A DNA stretch of 26,289 nt from JBGTIS01 sp041745535 (GCA_041745535.1 JBGTIS010000326.1:1-26289), one strand, 5' to 3'. Positions 16,539 through 25,984 are shown, numbered from the stretch's first letter. A program made the numbers and translations. Notes: generated by a model from the sequence alone, not told the origin.

Positions 16539-17948
16539 ATGTTATTTAATTCTTTTGAGTTTTTTCTTTTCCTTCCCATAGTATTATTTTTATACTGGGC
16601 AGTATGTAGAAAAAACCTTCGTTACCAAAACCTGTTGGTATTAACCGGTAGTTACATCTTTTATGGATGGTGGGACTGGCGGTTTCTGTTTTTAATTGCC
16701 GCCAGTACTTTAGTTGATTATTTTACTGGATTGGGCATATACCGCGCTACTCAAACCTCCAGAAAAAAAATCTTTCTCTGGTTGAGCCTTGGCTTCAACC
16801 TGGGTATGTTAGGAATTTTCAAGTATTATAACTTCTTTATTGATTCGTGGGTGGAAGCCTGGGGAGCAATGGGTTTTGCCATGCATACCCACACCCTCAA
16901 CGTTATACTTCCGGTTGGTATTTCCTTTTATACCTTTCAAACATTAAGTTACACCATTGATGTATACAGAGGCACACTAAAACCTACCAGAAACTTTGTA
17001 ACCTTTGCGGCATTTGTAAGCTTTTTCCCACAACTTGTTGCTGGCCCCATTGAAAGGGCTTCCCATCTGTTGCCGCAATTTTCCAGGTTCCGGTCTGTAA
17101 CCGCGAAAGGTATCAGAATCGGGTTAAAGTTAATACTCTGGGGCCTGTTCAAAAAGGTAGTAGTAGCTGATAACCTGGCTGAATTTGTTACCCCGGTATA
17201 TGAAAGTCCTGAAAACTTTTATGGTATCACCCTGATTGTGGCTACCATCTTTTTTGCTTTTCAGATTTACTGCGACTTCAGCGGTTATTCCGATATTGCC
17301 ATTGGAACGGCGCGTTTGTTTGGTTTTAGCTTAATGACGAACTTCCGTACGCCTTACTTCTCACAATCAATACAGGAATTTTGGGGAAGGTGGCATATTT
17401 CCCTCTCAACCTGGTTTAGAGATTATGTATATATTCCTTTAGGAGGAAATCGAACCACCTTGGTAAAATGGCAGCGCAATCTAATTCTGACTTTCCTGAT
17501 CTCCGGGCTTTGGCATGGTGCCAACTGGACCTTTGTGATATGGGGGCTTATTCACGGAATCGTAAATTCTTTTGAATCGCTGAATAAAAAGTTCAGATGG
17601 ATTAGTCTTCAAAGCAGTATACTTTCAATAGCAATTACCTTTTTTATCGTTTGTATTTCCTGGGTATTTTTCAGAGCCGAATCAGTACATGACGCCTTTA
17701 TTGTGTTGAAGCATGCTTTGCGTCTTAATCTCAACTTATACGCCGTAGTACGTCCATATCAATTGGCGGTTTCTGTTTTCAGCCTTATGGCATTAATCGC
17801 GTTTGAAGCATCGGTAAACGTAAAAATAGTCTATAATGCCTATAAAACGTCTCGCTGGGTAAGGTGGAGCGCGTATTATGCCTTGATATTTATGATTATT
17901 CTTTTTGGAAAAACTTCACATTCAGAATTTATATACTTTCAATTTTAA
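16539..17948 (+). CDS. MBOAT-family O-acyltransferase (AlgI/DltB-like)
   Basis: This 469-residue integral membrane protein has about ten hydrophobic segments, the usual AlgI length. Landmarks are FYGWWDWRFL (about 41-50), GISFYTFQTLSYTIDVYRG (about 127-145), FFPQLVAGPIER (about 162-173), YCDFSGYSDIAIG (about 244-256), EFWGRWHISLSTWFRDYVYI (280-299) and LWHGANW (324-330). His326 in LWHGANW is the expected active-site histidine, and His286 is also conserved. Such proteins move an acyl group, usually acetyl, across the membrane for O-acylation of an exported polysaccharide. The partner SGNH-like gene starts 5 nt after its stop, indicating an operon. The acceptor glycan is not known. Confidence 0.93.
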   Translation: MLFNSFEFFLFLPIVLFLYWAVCRKNLRYQNLLVLTGSYIFYGWWDWRFLFLIAASTLVDYFTGLGIYRATQTSRKKIFLWLSLGFNLGMLGIFKYYNFFIDSWVEAWGAMGFAMHTHTLNVILPVGISFYTFQTLSYTIDVYRGTLKPTRNFVTFAAFVSFFPQLVAGPIERASHLLPQFSRFRSVTAKGIRIGLKLILWGLFKKVVVADNLAEFVTPVYESPENFYGITLIVATIFFAFQIYCDFSGYSDIAIGTARLFGFSLMTNFRTPYFSQSIQEFWGRWHISLSTWFRDYVYIPLGGNRTTLVKWQRNLILTFLISGLWHGANWTFVIWGLIHGIVNSFESLNKKFRWISLQSSILSIAITFFIVCISWVFFRAESVHDAFIVLKHALRLNLNLYAVVRPYQLAVSVFSLMALIAFEASVNVKIVYNAYKTSRWVRWSAYYALIFMIILFGKTSHSEFIYFQF

Positions 17949-17953
17949 ATACC

Positions 17954-18910
17954 ATGATACCCAAAAAAAGACTATTTTCCACAGCAATATTTCTTGTGTT
18001 GCTTGCGCTGCTGACTTATTTAATAGGTCTACTTCTTCAAAGCAGTGCCATGATCTTTGATCCTAATGAAAAAAAAGTAGAAGCGATACTTGATTTTAAA
18101 AACGAAAATTATGATTTGATCTGTTTAGGAAATTCCATTACCCAGGCGGGCATCAATCCTATCTTTCTGGATTCTATATTAGGTATTAACAGTTTTAATT
18201 TCGCGGTTGGCGGTGCTACCATTATTGAAAGTGAGATCTTCCTGCGGCATTACCTTAGCTACAATAAAAAACCAAAATACATCCTTTACGGCTTGTATGT
18301 AAATGATGATAGTTGGGGAAACGATTTACGACCATCTATACGGTTCAGCGTTAATGACAATGCTATTCAATACTACTACGATTATCTGGAGAATAATAAT
18401 ATTTCCACTACTCATAAAAAAGATCTGTACAATCAATTTTCAGTTTTTCGGTACCGGAATACCTGCGAAAAAATGTTAAAGTTTATAGTTGATGGCAAAA
18501 ACAGGCAATACTTTCACTACAAGGGCTTTTTGTATTCTAATATTAATAACAAAATTCCTAAAAAATTAAATCCCCATGAAAGTGGCATTAATTTGCCAGC
18601 ACTGAGATCGTTTCATACCTATTGTGAGAAACAAAATATCCGGGTCATCTATGTAGAATTACCAAATTGCGAGGTTTTTAATCAAAGCACTTTAAAAAGA
18701 GATCAGACCATAAAAGACATACAGTCTGTAGTTGGGAATTCATTTATTTCATTTAATAATCAGTCAGCCAGCCTGTATCCTGAAGATTGCTGGGTAAGTT
18801 TGAATCACCTAAACAAAAAAGGCGCGGGAATTTTTACCAGCATACTAGCAAACGAGTTGAACCTTATAATTAAGGATGGATTTTTCCTGACATCTTCAAA
18901 TAACCCATGA
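17954..18910 (+). CDS. Membrane-anchored SGNH-hydrolase-like partner of the MBOAT acyltransferase
   Basis: The start is taken at the ATG at 17954, giving 318 residues that begin MIPKKRLFSTAIFLVLLALL. A frame open from 17864 would overlap the MBOAT gene and is less likely. One N-terminal membrane helix (about 8-29) is followed by a periplasmic domain. It has the SGNH block I-like LICLGNSITQAG (Ser at 61), a NFAVGGAT glycine segment, LYVND, and the C-terminal SLNHLNKKGAG with His285. By analogy with AlgJ/AlgX, DltD and PatB it probably completes transfer of the acyl group to the polysaccharide in the periplasm. The usual Asp three residues before His is Ser282 here. The gene is co-transcribed with MBOAT. 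Confidence 0.8.
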   Translation: MIPKKRLFSTAIFLVLLALLTYLIGLLLQSSAMIFDPNEKKVEAILDFKNENYDLICLGNSITQAGINPIFLDSILGINSFNFAVGGATIIESEIFLRHYLSYNKKPKYILYGLYVNDDSWGNDLRPSIRFSVNDNAIQYYYDYLENNNISTTHKKDLYNQFSVFRYRNTCEKMLKFIVDGKNRQYFHYKGFLYSNINNKIPKKLNPHESGINLPALRSFHTYCEKQNIRVIYVELPNCEVFNQSTLKRDQTIKDIQSVVGNSFISFNNQSASLYPEDCWVSLNHLNKKGAGIFTSILANELNLIIKDGFFLTSSNNP

Positions 18911-18921
18911 CTTCAAAAAAA

Positions 18922-18950
18922 ATTCCGGCTTTCATACCGGGATTTTTGTT
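18922..18950. terminator. Intrinsic terminator after the MBOAT/SGNH operon
   Basis: ATTCCGG (18922-18928) pairs with CCGGGAT (18937-18943, one G-T pair) around an 8-nt loop and is followed by TTTTTGTTT. A-rich sequence on the 5' side lets it work for the converging gene ending at 18976 as well. Confidence 0.75.
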
Positions 18951-18975
18951 TATACAATGACTATTTTTCTCTGTT

Positions 18976-21900
18976 TTACCGAATTACCCTGATTCCTCCC
19001 GATTGCGTACCGGTATCTTTACAGTTAAGGATATAGTAGTAATCTTTGCTGGGTAGCGGGCTCCCATTCAGCGTAGCATCCCAGTTATTCTGGTAAGGTG
19101 CTGCCTCAAACACGTTCTTTCCTGCCCGGTTAAAAATTCTTAACTGGCAGTTTTCAATCAAATCAATATTTTTGATTATCCAGAAATCATCAATACCATC
19201 ACCATTGGGCGAAAAAGCTTTGCTGGCAATAATTTTACTGGTTGCGTTGGTTACCACAGTTTTTTCTTCTTTGAAAGCGGTTGACCTGCCATCGTCTGTA
19301 GCAGAAATATCCAGCGGAAAGCTCACCGCTCGTTCACCTGCTAATATATTTACTTCAGGCTTCTGATTAACAGAAATTTCTTTTTCTAAAAGCCGAGCGG
19401 CAATCGCATCAGTGTCAGTAGCTTCATCTTCTTGCACCTGAATTAAGTTCTCCTGAAATTCTATCGCTCCCACGTCTGGTTTGCCCTGAACAGGCTTTCC
19501 ATTTATATCGGTACGATAACCGGTTATAACAATTCCGGCGTCAATAGCGGGTGAACCAGGCGCTAAACTGAAGTTTTCGTTAGCATCATTGATAAATACT
19601 TTTGATCCCCTGAAGTTCACCGATCCTATATTAATATCTCTAACTGTTTTGTACGCACCTCTACCCCCAACCGGATTTTTTTGTTTGGCATAATTCAACA
19701 ATAAATTATTTTGTCCGACAGCAGATGATGACGGGTCATTTATCTGGATATCGTATTTTCTGCCACCAAGAATATTATTGCTAAGAGAAAGCTGCTTTAT
19801 ATCATTTCCTGCATAGATACCACATTTTCCAGCATCAACTGCCGTATTATTATATATTTCCCATCCATCAGGCCCACTGCTATTGATAGCGATGGCATTT
19901 CCCCGTACGGTGTAAATCAGGTTTCCATAAATTTTTCCGTTCCTGCTAAAACTGCTGTTGATCGCATCAAACTTGCCTGAACCAGCTACATTTAAATGAT
20001 GAATGCTGTTAAAACGGATGATATTCCCCATACTTTTTGATGGGTCGGCACCACCTGCTCTTATGCCAATTCCGTTTTCGTTATTAGTTAGCGCATCGGC
20101 AGGGTGATGAATCTGATTGTATTCCACAACAATGTTACTTCCCTCATACAAATCAACCGCATGGTTACGCCATCCGGTAAGTTCGTTATTTCTGATGAGC
20201 AAACCCTCGTAATTACCTGAAACGGCCGTGATCAGATCAATACCTGTTTTTCCACTTGCATAGATCTTATTGTCAGCAATAAGACCGCCTTCGTGCAAAC
20301 CGGCATGACCGCTAATGCCTTCTTTAAAATTAAAAACTTCACAATGGACAATGCTGGGATGTGTAGGATATTTACCTGCATTGAAAGCTGAAAATACGAT
20401 ACCTTGTGAACTTGTACCCCGCGCATGCCCTTCAATTTTACAATCCTTGATTTTTACATATTTAGCATCGCCTGCAACGCGAATTCCTCTTTTATCAGGA
20501 GCAGCTATTACATGGATATTGGCAATCGTTACATAATTTGTATTGATTATCCTGATAACGTCAGCAGCATTTCCGGGAGCGAATTTTGGGTAATTGCCTT
20601 TGCCATAGGCAGAAATTTGTATTTCTGCTGATGGGGAACCTGAGTTATTGATCACTAAATTTTCTTTCCAGGTATCTCCTTTTCTAAATAAAATAACATC
20701 GCCGGGAAAGAAAGTTTTACTGTTTACTTTGTCCAGGGTTTTCCAGGGAGCTTTTTCTGTTAATCCTGAATTGTTATCATTTCCTTTGGAAGCGGATACA
20801 AAATAAGTTTTTCCTTCGGTTTGTCCGGGAACCTTTACCTGAATGATTTGTTCGGTAAAGTTGACATTACCGTCATCATCGATAGCTTTCAGTTTTACAG
20901 TGAAGTCACCTTTTTTCTCAAAAGTATAGGTGATTATTCTACCATAGCCAATGCCGCCATCGCCAAAATCCCAGTGGTATTTCTTAACCGTACCATCACT
21001 ATCGGTAGATGCTGTAGCATTAAAGTTTACGGTCAGGGGCACGGTACCTTCCTGTTTATCTGCCGAAAATTTAGCAACCGGTGGGTTATTGCTATTGCCA
21101 GGCTGACCAGGCTGACTCACTTTAATTATCATAGATTTTTTAGCGTAATCGCCCAGGTTATCAATAGCCTTAAGTGTTACGGTAAAGTCACCTTTATTCT
21201 CAAAAGTATAGGTGATTAATCTGCCATAGCCAATGCCGCCATCCCCAAAATCCCAATGATATTTCTCAACCGTACCATCACTATCGGTAGATGCTGTGGC
21301 ATTTAAGCTCACCGTCAGGGGCACAGTTCCCTCTTGCTTATCTATCGAGAATTCAGCAACCGGTAAATTATTGCCGGGCTGGCCTACAGTTATAACTATG
21401 GTTTCAGAAGATTTTCCTCCTTTGTTATCAGTAACGGTCAGTTTTGCTGTAAAATTACCTTTTTCCCCATAGGTATGGTTAACAATTTTACCATTTCCAA
21501 TTTTACCGTCGCCAAAGCTCCAGGCATATGCTACAATTTCACCATCCGGATCCTTAGAATCAGTCGCGTTGAAATTAACTGTTAAAGGAAAATCTCCAGT
21601 TTTTTTATCTGCTTTAATCACTGCCTGAGGCGGGGTATTGGAAGGAAGCAAGGTAGTAATTTTAACAATATTGCTATAAGTGGGTTTGGCATCATTATTT
21701 TCTAACTTCACTCTATAGGAATAGGGAGTTCCATCTGTAAGACCCCTATCAGTGTAAGCAGTCACATTTTTCAGAGTTGTAAACACAGCTACCAAATCCC
21801 TATCAGATTCGGCCTTTCTCTCAATAGTAAATCCTGTTTCTTTGTTAGAATTGTCATTCCAAGATAATGCTGCCGAACTGCCGGTAATATTATTTATTTT

Positions 21901-23481
21901 CAGATTTAACGGCGTAGTGGGCACATCGCCTCTGGGTCCATCCTGTGTTTGGAGTTCATAGGCTCCCATATCAGGTGCTTTCCCACTATAGGGCAGGCTT
22001 ACACCCTGTCCTTTTTGCCAGGCAAGATCCTGATTAACGGTAAGGATATTGGAATTATAATCTATCTTGATAATTCTTGCTTTATTCTGTTGTCCTTCCA
22101 ACTGAATTTCATCTCCTTCTATAAGCCCCCAACCGTCGGTAAAAAAATAAGCATCTTCCACAGGTATATTTTTTCCACTACCGGCACCCGTGGTTACGGT
22201 GAGAAAAGTACCTGCGTCAATCATAGGAGAGCCAGCCGCTAAATGCATATCTCTGCTTCCTTCATTCACAAATCCCGGACTAACAGCAATATTACCCTGC
22301 CAATCAAAAGGCTGATTGCACTCTTTTAAATTTTCACCATTAAAAATGTTATTATTAAAAAAACTGTTATCGTGGTTCTCGCTTTGCATGAGCTGCATCC
22401 TGAGGTTATATTCCTTATTTTTATAAAGAATATTATTACTTATTTTATTTTCTTTTACATCGCCTGCGGATGCGTCTCTCATCCACAAACCATTGTAGTT
22501 ATCAAAAAATGTGTTGTTATAAATGTGATTATTTTGTGGATTTGTATTTTCATCCTTAATACCGTGCAATTCGATACCATACCCATTGTTGATCATTACA
22601 TTGCCTCTGATAATACTATTTTCAGCTCCTGCCTTAATTCCCCTTTGCCTTCCTCGCTTCATGGATCTATCTTTTACTGTACCACACCAGTTCACCGCGT
22701 AATCTTCGCCGCCATCCACAATAATATTATTTTCAATTAAAGTATGACCAGGCCCTTTATAAAGGTCAATAGAACCATGCCATCTGCATTCAAAATAGTT
22801 ATTTCGAATAATATTGTACTCGGTTAATTGCCCTCTTTTCTGTATGTTCAATCCATTGTGGATACCACCATAAAACTTATTACCGTCAAATAAATTATAA
22901 GCAGAATTGAAACAGGTAATCAGATCGTTGGGTCCGCCTACAGCAGTATCAGGGTCATCGCCGGTACATTTATCTTTTAATACATTATTGATAATTTTAT
23001 TATAGTTAGCCGCATTTGCCATATTGATCCCATTGTAACCGCCAGCTTCTTCCATAAAGCAATTCCGGATAATGCAATGGTTACCACTGGGGTCAAAATT
23101 AACCCAGGCTCCTCCAACGTTCAGTATGGAGAAACCATCAATAATGATATAGGCTTTATCAGCCAGATCAACCCCATGCCGCACGCCAGTAATTATTACT
23201 TCGTCGCTTCTATAGCGTGCGTATGTAATGTATTTTCCTGGTTGCCCCGAACGGATGGGTTGTATGGTTTCCTGGTAAGTACCTTTTAATAAATAAACAA
23301 TGTCGCCTGGCTGCAACTCTTTATTGGCTTTCCCAATTGTTTTCCAGGCCATTTCAGCGGATGTACCACGATTAGTATCCTTACCAGCAGCACTTACATA
23401 AAAAGTATTTCCCTGTGCCATTGCATCGAGGCAAACAGCAAAAATTAATAAGACCCACAATACATTAAAAAATCTCACCAT
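18976..23481 (-). CDS. Large secreted protein with two parallel beta-helix domains, FN3, three PKD repeats and a T9SS type B (CHU_C) domain
   Basis: This 1501-residue protein has a signal peptide (1 to about 22, ending AMAQ). Beta-helix 1 spans about 25-425 (TFYVSAAGKDTNRGTS; FECRWHGS; NWCGTVKDR), followed by the FFTDGWGLIEGDEIQLEG module at about 445-510 and FN3 at about 521-610. Three PKD domains lie at about 616-700, 705-790 and 799-885 (SFGDGKIG, DFGDGGIGYG, DFGDGGIGYG). A second DUF1565-like beta-helix spans about 892-1342 (TYFVSASKGNDNNSG; WKTLDKVN). A Glu/Asp-rich linker precedes a gliding-motility-type C-terminal domain at about 1417-1501 (ASKAFSPNGDGIDDFWIIKN ... LRIFNRAGKNVF). It is secreted by the T9SS via the type B route, probably with SprF-like help. 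A role in polysaccharide binding or cleavage is inferred, not shown. Confidence 0.92.
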   Translation of the reverse strand: MVRFFNVLWVLLIFAVCLDAMAQGNTFYVSAAGKDTNRGTSAEMAWKTIGKANKELQPGDIVYLLKGTYQETIQPIRSGQPGKYITYARYRSDEVIITGVRHGVDLADKAYIIIDGFSILNVGGAWVNFDPSGNHCIIRNCFMEEAGGYNGINMANAANYNKIINNVLKDKCTGDDPDTAVGGPNDLITCFNSAYNLFDGNKFYGGIHNGLNIQKRGQLTEYNIIRNNYFECRWHGSIDLYKGPGHTLIENNIIVDGGEDYAVNWCGTVKDRSMKRGRQRGIKAGAENSIIRGNVMINNGYGIELHGIKDENTNPQNNHIYNNTFFDNYNGLWMRDASAGDVKENKISNNILYKNKEYNLRMQLMQSENHDNSFFNNNIFNGENLKECNQPFDWQGNIAVSPGFVNEGSRDMHLAAGSPMIDAGTFLTVTTGAGSGKNIPVEDAYFFTDGWGLIEGDEIQLEGQQNKARIIKIDYNSNILTVNQDLAWQKGQGVSLPYSGKAPDMGAYELQTQDGPRGDVPTTPLNLKINNITGSSAALSWNDNSNKETGFTIERKAESDRDLVAVFTTLKNVTAYTDRGLTDGTPYSYRVKLENNDAKPTYSNIVKITTLLPSNTPPQAVIKADKKTGDFPLTVNFNATDSKDPDGEIVAYAWSFGDGKIGNGKIVNHTYGEKGNFTAKLTVTDNKGGKSSETIVITVGQPGNNLPVAEFSIDKQEGTVPLTVSLNATASTDSDGTVEKYHWDFGDGGIGYGRLITYTFENKGDFTVTLKAIDNLGDYAKKSMIIKVSQPGQPGNSNNPPVAKFSADKQEGTVPLTVNFNATASTDSDGTVKKYHWDFGDGGIGYGRIITYTFEKKGDFTVKLKAIDDDGNVNFTEQIIQVKVPGQTEGKTYFVSASKGNDNNSGLTEKAPWKTLDKVNSKTFFPGDVILFRKGDTWKENLVINNSGSPSAEIQISAYGKGNYPKFAPGNAADVIRIINTNYVTIANIHVIAAPDKRGIRVAGDAKYVKIKDCKIEGHARGTSSQGIVFSAFNAGKYPTHPSIVHCEVFNFKEGISGHAGLHEGGLIADNKIYASGKTGIDLITAVSGNYEGLLIRNNELTGWRNHAVDLYEGSNIVVEYNQIHHPADALTNNENGIGIRAGGADPSKSMGNIIRFNSIHHLNVAGSGKFDAINSSFSRNGKIYGNLIYTVRGNAIAINSSGPDGWEIYNNTAVDAGKCGIYAGNDIKQLSLSNNILGGRKYDIQINDPSSSAVGQNNLLLNYAKQKNPVGGRGAYKTVRDINIGSVNFRGSKVFINDANENFSLAPGSPAIDAGIVITGYRTDINGKPVQGKPDVGAIEFQENLIQVQEDEATDTDAIAARLLEKEISVNQKPEVNILAGERAVSFPLDISATDDGRSTAFKEEKTVVTNATSKIIASKAFSPNGDGIDDFWIIKNIDLIENCQLRIFNRAGKNVFEAAPYQNNWDATLNGSPLPSKDYYYILNCKDTGTQSGGIRVIR
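20905..21345 (-). repeat. Internal duplication (282-bp period) encoding PKD domains 2 and 3
   Basis: The segment beginning at 20920 recurs from 21202, an offset of 282 bp (94 codons). Long near-identical stretches include ccatagccaatgccgccat and cgtaccatcactatcggtag. By eye the two PKD domains differ at about 8 of their first 64 residues. PKD domain 1 is more divergent, so the duplication of 2 and 3 is more recent. Confidence 0.85.
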
Positions 23482-23992
23482 CTTATCCTTTTGTTATAAC
23501 AATTTAAAAAATATATGTCTATTAAATATTTTAGCCGAACCCAATTTTACTTTTTACCTAAATACCGAAGGATCTATTTATAAAAAGTCCATACTCCGGT
23601 CCTAACGGCAGCTTATGTCAGACTCAAAAAACAGTCCTAATTCAATATAATATAAATACAAAAGGGTAATGATTATTAGTATAGTTTTACTAATCATTTA
23701 AAATTTAAATTAGCGTAATGGTTCATTTCACCTTATATGGATGCTTAAGTAAATTAGTTATAAAAAATCTTTTTTTAATTCATTCAAAAACCAAAGAAAT
23801 TTATAAATAATAAATTTCTTACCTGAGTACAAATCTGATTTAATTGTTAACCATGAAATTACAGGTGGCTAAAAGTGCATTTGGAACGACAAAGTATTTT
23901 AGGTTATACCACAAGCAGTAATCATCAACGGCTATTCGCATAGGCGAAGCTGCTTTTAGTATGTTAAATATAATTATGTTATTCGAAGAGGT
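23482..23992. other. 511-nt AT-rich intergenic region with hairpins
   Basis: It lies between the 1501-aa gene and the heparinase-like gene, both on the minus strand. It contains a perfect 11-bp AT-rich hairpin (23794-23804 / 23810-23820), followed on the minus strand by TGGTTTTTG, a weak terminator candidate for the heparinase gene. There is also an imperfect hairpin at 23668-23698 (AATGATTATTAGTA / TACTAATCATT). AAAGGA shortly before the 23481 start is a possible ribosome-binding site. No gene is supported. Confidence 0.4.
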
Positions 23993-25984
23993 TTAATTAT
24001 TATCTAAGGATAGTCTATCACTATTTTTGCTAGCGGAATACTCACTTTTTAGCATTATTCTATCCTTAATATAAATCTCTGTAGTAAAGGTAGTAGAAGC
24101 CGAAGTAATGGTGTTATAAATGGTTTGCCCTTTTATTTTCTTTTGAAAAGAAGGAGAATACCAACCTAAGATAGGATCACTTTGTCCTGACAATACCGAA
24201 GGCTTTAGTTTTTCATCAACTTTCAGTAAAACAGCCCTGCTTTTTCCATTCGTAATCATAAATTCATTGGGGGCAACAATTTTAATATTGGCATCAGGAT
24301 GCACGTGCAGTGGCATTTCAAAAAAATGTGGTTCCTTGCAAAATACATGGTCTTTGATCACTATTTTTTCATTTTGCTTATCGAAATATAATTCTCGTTC
24401 GTGTTTTACTCCGAGTGTAATATAACCCGTATGGAAAGCTTTGATATAATCTTCATGATTATTGGACCGCATTTCAATTATTCCTGCTTTATAGTGGTCG
24501 GCCCACATGGTTGGCCCTGTAATTTTTGCCTGATCGGTATAATCAACCCTGATAGTGTTATGAGATAATGTTCCCATAAAATACTTCCGCCAATCCGGAT
24601 CGGTGTGGTATACATAGGTTCCCGAATCAACAAAAACAGGGTAACCATCCACATACATAACCCACGAGAGCGCGTCGGCATGGCCATGCGCAGCGATGGA
24701 CAAAAAACCAAGTGGGGCCGCATCAAAATGTAAATAGATCTCTTTTTTGTCAGTCTGTTTTTTTAATATACAATGGCCTTCTTCTTTAAAAAATACCGAC
24801 TCTTCCCAAGCATTATCTTCTGCCAAAGCAGCAAAATGTTTCTCACCCTCCTTTCCAAATAATATGGCATTCCGCGAATCAAACCCGTTTGATTTACGCT
24901 TTAATTTTGGATCGTTAAAAATAATGGCGCCGGAAGTTAGTATAGACTTAAAATTATTAAAATATTGATTGTGATACAGGATAAATGTTTTCCCATCGTC
25001 TTCGTCCCCATAAAATGGGATATTACCTTTAGTATCCATCAAATGATAGATGTAGTAGCATATTTTTTTCAACATTTTTTTGTAGCCTGATGAAAAAATG
25101 TTGTTTGTTTTTTCACCAACCACATAGGGCAAAAGGAAAAAATCGGTAATAAACTGAATGTATTCCGCTGCTTCTTCCTTGTTTATTCCATTTTCCGAGT
25201 GCTGCTTAATAATTTCTTTTTCCAGGCCGGCTTTGGCATACGTTAACCATTTTTTTGATTCATTAAACTTCCAGAAAGAGGCAGCAATGAACAAACCGGC
25301 ATATTCGCTGATCAGGTGGTTATTGGCCGAAGAAAACTTTGATGGATTGTCGTAGTTGTACAGGCAATGTAAATAAATAGAAGGGATCCAGTTTTTTTCG
25401 ACAAAATCGCGGAAGTCTTTATTTTGCTGAATTATTTGATTTACATCCAGAATTTCCCAACTCAGAAACCAGGTAATCAGGCGCAGGTTTACCTCGATAT
25501 TGCTATACCAGTTCACCCCCTGCAAATACGGGTTTTCACTGATCCACGATTCGGTAATTTCCTGAAACTGCTTCAGATAATCAGCATCACCAGTAGCACG
25601 GTATTGCATAGCGATTCTGGTAAGAAACTGCAGCCGGTTTACCTCCCACACATGCTTGGCACTACCGAATTTATCAGTCCGGATATCAATATCTTTGGCG
25701 AAAGTTTTGGGAAACTCCTTTCCTGAGGCAATATCCAAATGCCAGTTAATAGGTGCCTGATAATTAAAAGATATACCAAAAATATCCAGCACAGGCTGGT
25801 AATTATCGTAAGGCAAAACCAGAGGAGCTAGCACTGGCTGTGGCAACTTTGCGAGCTTAACATCCGGAAAAAAGGCTACCAGCTTTTTCTTTTCTTTTCT
25901 TTTCTGTAAAAACTGGGAAATACGATAAAAAATTTCGGGTACAGACATGGTCTGCAACCGATGATAATACCATTTTATATCCAT
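23993..25984 (-). CDS. Heparinase II/III-family protein of exopolysaccharide clusters
   Basis: This 663-residue protein has no signal peptide. It opens MDIKWYYHRLQTMSVPEIFY, the opening usual for family members located in polysaccharide biosynthesis clusters. An alpha/alpha-toroid domain spans about 65-350 (WYSNIEVNLRLITW; SANNHLISEYAG with Asn222-His223; NKEEAAEYIQF). The heparinase II/III beta-sandwich spans about 370-640, with AAHGHADALSWVMYVDG (His433 and His435), FVDSGTYVYHTDPDWR and LSHNTIRVD (His475). Homologues are polysaccharide lyases on uronic-acid glycans; in biosynthesis clusters their exact role is unsettled. Its ATG overlaps the stop of the upstream glycosyltransferase by one base (TAATG), implying translational coupling. 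Confidence 0.9.
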   Translation of the reverse strand: MDIKWYYHRLQTMSVPEIFYRISQFLQKRKEKKKLVAFFPDVKLAKLPQPVLAPLVLPYDNYQPVLDIFGISFNYQAPINWHLDIASGKEFPKTFAKDIDIRTDKFGSAKHVWEVNRLQFLTRIAMQYRATGDADYLKQFQEITESWISENPYLQGVNWYSNIEVNLRLITWFLSWEILDVNQIIQQNKDFRDFVEKNWIPSIYLHCLYNYDNPSKFSSANNHLISEYAGLFIAASFWKFNESKKWLTYAKAGLEKEIIKQHSENGINKEEAAEYIQFITDFFLLPYVVGEKTNNIFSSGYKKMLKKICYYIYHLMDTKGNIPFYGDEDDGKTFILYHNQYFNNFKSILTSGAIIFNDPKLKRKSNGFDSRNAILFGKEGEKHFAALAEDNAWEESVFFKEEGHCILKKQTDKKEIYLHFDAAPLGFLSIAAHGHADALSWVMYVDGYPVFVDSGTYVYHTDPDWRKYFMGTLSHNTIRVDYTDQAKITGPTMWADHYKAGIIEMRSNNHEDYIKAFHTGYITLGVKHERELYFDKQNEKIVIKDHVFCKEPHFFEMPLHVHPDANIKIVAPNEFMITNGKSRAVLLKVDEKLKPSVLSGQSDPILGWYSPSFQKKIKGQTIYNTITSASTTFTTEIYIKDRIMLKSEYSASKNSDRLSLDNN

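Noticed and set aside
17864..17953. Upstream start for the SGNH-like protein adding 30 residues
   Set aside because: It would overlap the MBOAT coding region. The ATG at 17954 gives a normal positive-inside membrane anchor and lies 5 nt after the MBOAT stop.
20905..21345. Repeats considered as a CRISPR-like or tandem DNA array
   Set aside because: Only two copies, in frame, encoding PKD domains; the 282-bp period is a protein-domain duplication.
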